Made by a program: the position numbers and the translations under genes. Below are positions 60,908 to 64,000 of a stretch of 64,000 bases of DNA, piece after piece. Source of the stretch: Clostridium_AI sp964409685 (lineage in GTDB: Bacteria; Bacillota; Clostridia; Lachnospirales; Lachnospiraceae). Location: positions 1 through 64,000 of the forward strand of contig CAYPEJ010000026.1 of the NCBI GenBank assembly GCA_964409685.1, given 5' to 3'. The notes below the pieces were generated by a model. It was not told where the DNA came from and did no database searches. It saw only the letters and a list, made by a program, of their open reading frames with translations. The stretch's first letter is position 1; every line of letters starts with the position of its first letter.

Positions 60908-63070
60908 CTAATCTAACTCTTTTTCTTCTTCCTTCATTTTCTTCTTAATATGTAATTTAATTACTACTTTTCTAGTAATCACAATACTAAGTACAAATAG
61001 TACAATTTCCAAAAATAGAAATGCTGGTAGCGGAATCATTGGCTTTGTTTCTTCTTCCACTTCTGGCTCAACAATTTCAAATTCCTCTCCTGGTTCATCC
61101 ATCATAATTGGCATAATATCACCAGAAAATTCTTCTTCGATAGTTCCTACCGTTCCATTGCTATCTTCATAGGTAATAGTAAGCAAACCATTTCCTGTTC
61201 CATCGGCCATTGGTGTAATTTCTATCTCATGATTATTCCCAGTTCCTGCTTCTACTGTTCCGATAAAATAGGATTCCGTAGCTGGTTGAAAATCTCCTGT
61301 TACCACCACTTCTACATTGTATAAAGGGGATTTTCCACGGTTGGTAAAATCAAAGGAAAGGCAGTTCATCTCACCACACATTAACTCTCCATATCCGCCT
61401 ACTATTACATTGGTTAAGGCAGGTCTAGAATCTTCTGCCACTTGAATATTCAACACCTCACTTACTACTAATCCCGATGACAAGGTATCTTTTGGAAGTT
61501 CCATACCATCGTATTCATACTCAAATTCTACTTTTAGCGGATACACTTTTGTAATAGAATCTGCTTTTGCCTTTAATTGTATCTCTTTGTGGACCGAGCC
61601 GTTTGCTGGAATCTTGGAAATATAAAAACTATTACTTCCCTTTGCCGCTGTAAATGTTCCCGCTTCATCAGATGTAATGGTAACTTTAATATTATTTGCA
61701 CTTAATGAGCCATGGGCATTCATAATATCAAGAGAAAGCGTAAACTCATCTCCCGCTCTTACCACATCATCTCCTGTATCATAATTCTGTATAATCAACT
61801 TTGGAACTCCTGCAGAATCCTCTTCTTTTGCAACTAAGTTCGTGACATATAAATGAAATGAATCTGTGTAATCTGTTCCTTTGCTATCTTTTAATACCGC
61901 ACTTAGTTCAATTCCATTGGATCCACTTTCGATTTGTTCCGACACTAAAAATTTCATGGTAACTTTCTTTTTCCCACCAACTTTTAAAGACTTAATATAG
62001 GCACTCGCATCTTTATCAATTGGTGTAAATGTCGCATTGGTTAAGTTCGTTGGTGTAATGATAATGCCTTCTGCTGCCTTTGTTCCTACATTTGTCACAT
62101 AATAAGAAAGTGATACGATACCGCCTGCTTCTGGCTTAGAAGGTGTTTGCTTTACATTTGAGATTCTTAATTTCGGTGCATAAGTCGTCTCGTCCGTTTT
62201 CTTCTCTGCTCCTTCTACTTGTATGTAAATACTATCTGTCAAAGTAATAAATTCTGTGGACTTTTCTGTCTCCTTGTAGGAAACAGTAATACTAATTTTC
62301 TTTGCACCAGTAACACAATTATCCGCAGGTGTAATTGGTAGTGTAATTGACTTTTCAGAAGCTACTGCAAGTGTTGCTATCGTACTAGTCGAATTCTTAT
62401 TGACAGGAAGAATTCCTTCATCTCCAAATCCATCATAAGAAATCGTAATATCGTATGCTTTACCATTTCCATTATTACAAAGATTATAAGCTATATCTGC
62501 CGTTTCGCCAATTTTTAACTTTTCACCATCATACTCACATGTAATATCCGAAAGTGATAAACTTGCCTTTCCTACAACCTCCGCTTCCTCTGTCTGAAAA
62601 CTTACTGGTAACATGTCCATTAAACTATAAGTTGCCAAATCACTATCCGAATACCCTGCTAAAAATGAAATCGGAAGATGATATGTTTTATCCTCTGTTC
62701 CCTTTTTTGCTGTTAGTGTAAATTTCAAAAAGTAATTCCCCACTCCAAGTGATTTTGTTGCCTCCTGTTTTCCCTCATAATAAATCGCAGGAGTCCCCTT
62801 TACCGTAAATGGTGTCTCTTTCACATCTATCATAATTTTTCTTACTGACATGGTATAATTAGCTGTAAGTGGTAAAGAAACTTCAAATGTCTCCCCCTTT
62901 TTTAATGTAATATCTGGCATTTCTCCATTTACATAAACATACCAATTGTTTGAAGATGTTACATCTCCGTCCTCATACGCATAGCAAACATACGCTTCAT
63001 CACTCCATATACTTGTCAAACACAATGTTAGTACAACTAACAAACTACAAATTCGTGCCTTTATTTTCAT
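60908..63070 (-). CDS. Large surface protein with CARDB-like repeats, membrane-anchored
   Basis: A 720-residue exported protein. A signal peptide (ARICSLLVVLTLCLTSIWSD) is followed by about six beta-sandwich repeats, seen from recurring phrases such as IAYNLCNNGNGKAYDITISY, LSYYVTNVGTKAAEGIIITP, LSLDIMNAHGSLSANNIKVT and LSFDFTNRGKSPLYNVEVVV. This is the CARDB/COG1361 S-layer-like pattern. A C-terminal helix (LPAFLFLEIVLFVLSIVITR) and a basic tail (KLHIKKKMKEEEKELD) anchor it. It overlaps the ATPase gene by 4 bp and precedes the small helix protein and the permease, so it is probably an extracellular partner of the ABC system. Confidence 0.88.
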   Translation of the reverse strand: MKIKARICSLLVVLTLCLTSIWSDEAYVCYAYEDGDVTSSNNWYVYVNGEMPDITLKKGETFEVSLPLTANYTMSVRKIMIDVKETPFTVKGTPAIYYEGKQEATKSLGVGNYFLKFTLTAKKGTEDKTYHLPISFLAGYSDSDLATYSLMDMLPVSFQTEEAEVVGKASLSLSDITCEYDGEKLKIGETADIAYNLCNNGNGKAYDITISYDGFGDEGILPVNKNSTSTIATLAVASEKSITLPITPADNCVTGAKKISITVSYKETEKSTEFITLTDSIYIQVEGAEKKTDETTYAPKLRISNVKQTPSKPEAGGIVSLSYYVTNVGTKAAEGIIITPTNLTNATFTPIDKDASAYIKSLKVGGKKKVTMKFLVSEQIESGSNGIELSAVLKDSKGTDYTDSFHLYVTNLVAKEEDSAGVPKLIIQNYDTGDDVVRAGDEFTLSLDIMNAHGSLSANNIKVTITSDEAGTFTAAKGSNSFYISKIPANGSVHKEIQLKAKADSITKVYPLKVEFEYEYDGMELPKDTLSSGLVVSEVLNIQVAEDSRPALTNVIVGGYGELMCGEMNCLSFDFTNRGKSPLYNVEVVVTGDFQPATESYFIGTVEAGTGNNHEIEITPMADGTGNGLLTITYEDSNGTVGTIEEEFSGDIMPIMMDEPGEEFEIVEPEVEEETKPMIPLPAFLFLEIVLFVLSIVITRKVVIKLHIKKKMKEEEKELD

Positions 63071-63807
63071 TGCTCCACTCCCTCATCTTTATTTTGTCTT
63101 TGTTGTTCCATCATTTCTATATTTTGAATATTCCCGTCTAAAATGTGTATTACTTTGTCTGCATAATCTGCTAACCGCCTATCATGGGTAACCATAACAA
63201 TCGTTTGCTGATTCTCTTTTGCCATTTTTTTAATAATATCCATGACCTCTAAGGTTGTCTTAGTATCAAGATTTCCTGTAGGCTCATCAGCAAATACAAT
63301 CTCTGGCTTGGTAACAAATGCTCTTGCAATTCCTACTCTCTGCTGCTGTCCCCCACTCATTTCCTTCGGTTTATGCTTCAATCGTTTCTCTAATCCTACC
63401 TTCGTCAACATATCCTTTGCAATCCTTGTACGACGTTCTGGTTTCATCCTTCGAAATACAAGGGGCAATTCTACATTTTCCAATGCTGTCATAGAATTAA
63501 TTAGATTGTACGATTGAAATACAAATCCTAAGTAACGTTGTCTGAACTTCGCCAAGCCATTTTCACTCATTTTATGTACGTTTTTTCCCTTTATAATGAT
63601 TTGTCCTGAAGTCAACTTCTCAATTCCTGCCATTAGATTTAACAGCGTTGATTTTCCAGAACCTGATGTTCCAAGTAGGCAACAAAATTCGCCTTTGTAG
63701 ACATCAAAGCTCACATCATTTACTGCACATATTTTTTCATTTCCCATATAGTAAATCTTTTTCACATGTTTTAATTCAATTACTTTCTCTTTCCTTTCCT
63801 CCACCAT
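63067..63807 (-). CDS. MacB/LolD-type ABC transporter ATP-binding protein
   Basis: A 246-residue ATPase with Walker A LLGTSGSGKSTLLNLMAGIE (about 40-59), signature EMSGGQQQRVGIARAFVTKP and Walker B IVFADEPTGNLDTKTTLEVM, with VMVTHDRRLADYADKVIHIL as H-loop. It is the first gene of the four-gene operon and overlaps the surface-protein gene by 4 bp. It powers the permease encoded at 59369-60757. Confidence 0.94.
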   Translation of the reverse strand: MVEERKEKVIELKHVKKIYYMGNEKICAVNDVSFDVYKGEFCCLLGTSGSGKSTLLNLMAGIEKLTSGQIIIKGKNVHKMSENGLAKFRQRYLGFVFQSYNLINSMTALENVELPLVFRRMKPERRTRIAKDMLTKVGLEKRLKHKPKEMSGGQQQRVGIARAFVTKPEIVFADEPTGNLDTKTTLEVMDIIKKMAKENQQTIVMVTHDRRLADYADKVIHILDGNIQNIEMMEQQRQNKDEGVEQ

Positions 63808-63923
63808 TTCACCTCACATCCTATCACCTTACGTACTATTTAATAATACCTAATATGTCCTTTTATTACCACACCTTTCTTATTACATTTTTCTTAAGAA
63901 TACAACTTCACTCCTTGTGATGC

Positions 63924-63946
63924 TGACCTTAAAACGATGACCTTAA
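63924..63946 (-). promoter_or_regulatory. Direct repeat upstream of the ABC operon
   Basis: On the minus strand TTAAGGTCA occurs twice, 14 bp apart start to start (63938-63946 and 63924-63932), about 115 bp before the ATPase start. Direct repeats of this kind are used by OmpR-type response regulators. Function inferred only. Confidence 0.45.
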
Positions 63947-63969
63947 CTAAAAACAGATACATACACAAG

Positions 63970-64000
63970 GCACAGCAAACAAAAGCATTCGCTGTGCCTT
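63970..64000. terminator. Terminator-like hairpin at the window edge
   Basis: AAGGCACAGC pairs with GCTGTGCCTT. The stem core matches that of the gltX terminator. It probably ends a gene beyond the window. Confidence 0.6.

Overview
The window is a stretch of chromosome from a low-G+C, anaerobic, probably spore-forming Clostridia; gene content and protein style point to Lachnospiraceae. Supporting signs are the redox repressor Rex, the [FeFe]-hydrogenase maturase HydE, a Re-citrate-synthase-like enzyme paired with isocitrate dehydrogenase, the sporulation sigma factor SigH, a cysteine T-box, Mini-RNase III, and strong Shine-Dalgarno sites with TTGACA-17-TATAAT promoters. The species cannot be fixed from sequence reading alone.

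Layout. 0-1 kb: a decayed four-helix-bundle gene and rlmH. 1.7-7.6 kb: a minus-strand operon read from a promoter at about 7.7 kb (rex, coiled-coil protein, nnrE/nnrD, alr, mazF, CNNM/CorC-type protein). 7.8-12.4 kb: an ABC-F ATPase facing a polar amino-acid ABC transporter; the two convergent genes end in matching structured elements separated by an 11-bp tandem repeat. 12.6-16 kb: citrate-synthase-like gene, isocitrate dehydrogenase and a GntR regulator, with a perfect 24-bp palindrome over the promoter. 16.1-17.3 kb: isochorismatase-like hydrolase and a cupin. 17.4-23.5 kb: hemA-hemC-cobA/hemD-hemB-hemL for uroporphyrinogen III and precorrin-2. 23.6-23.8 kb: an unidentified small-RNA candidate. 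23.9-29.1 kb: tRNA-Thr, sigH, rlmB, mrnC, cysS, cysE with a T-box, and ispF. 29.1-29.3 kb: tRNA-Met and tRNA-Val.

29.5-35 kb holds the most interesting system: a self-contained RiPP (ribosomally made, modified peptide) operon with its own promoter and terminator. It encodes a radical SAM/SPASM maturase, a membrane M50 protease with an N-terminal recognition-like domain, an ABC permease, an ABC ATPase and, last, a 29-residue precursor ending in TPAWGLIFCCN. The precursor is easily missed because of its size.

35-42 kb: hisC, hydE, a DUF368 membrane protein, a zinc-type ABC importer and an AI-2E-family permease, all in one direction. 42-47.7 kb: a TIM-barrel-like protein, a subtilase, ClpX and an HtrA-like protease. 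47.8-51.9 kb (plus strand): an undecaprenyl-phosphate sugar transferase, a LytR-CpsA-Psr protein and an FAD oxidoreductase. 52-59.3 kb: a small unknown protein, a HAD phosphatase, a nuclease-helicase fusion, a UvrD-type helicase and gltX. 59.4-63.8 kb: a MacB-like ABC system with a large surface repeat protein and a 49-residue one-helix protein.
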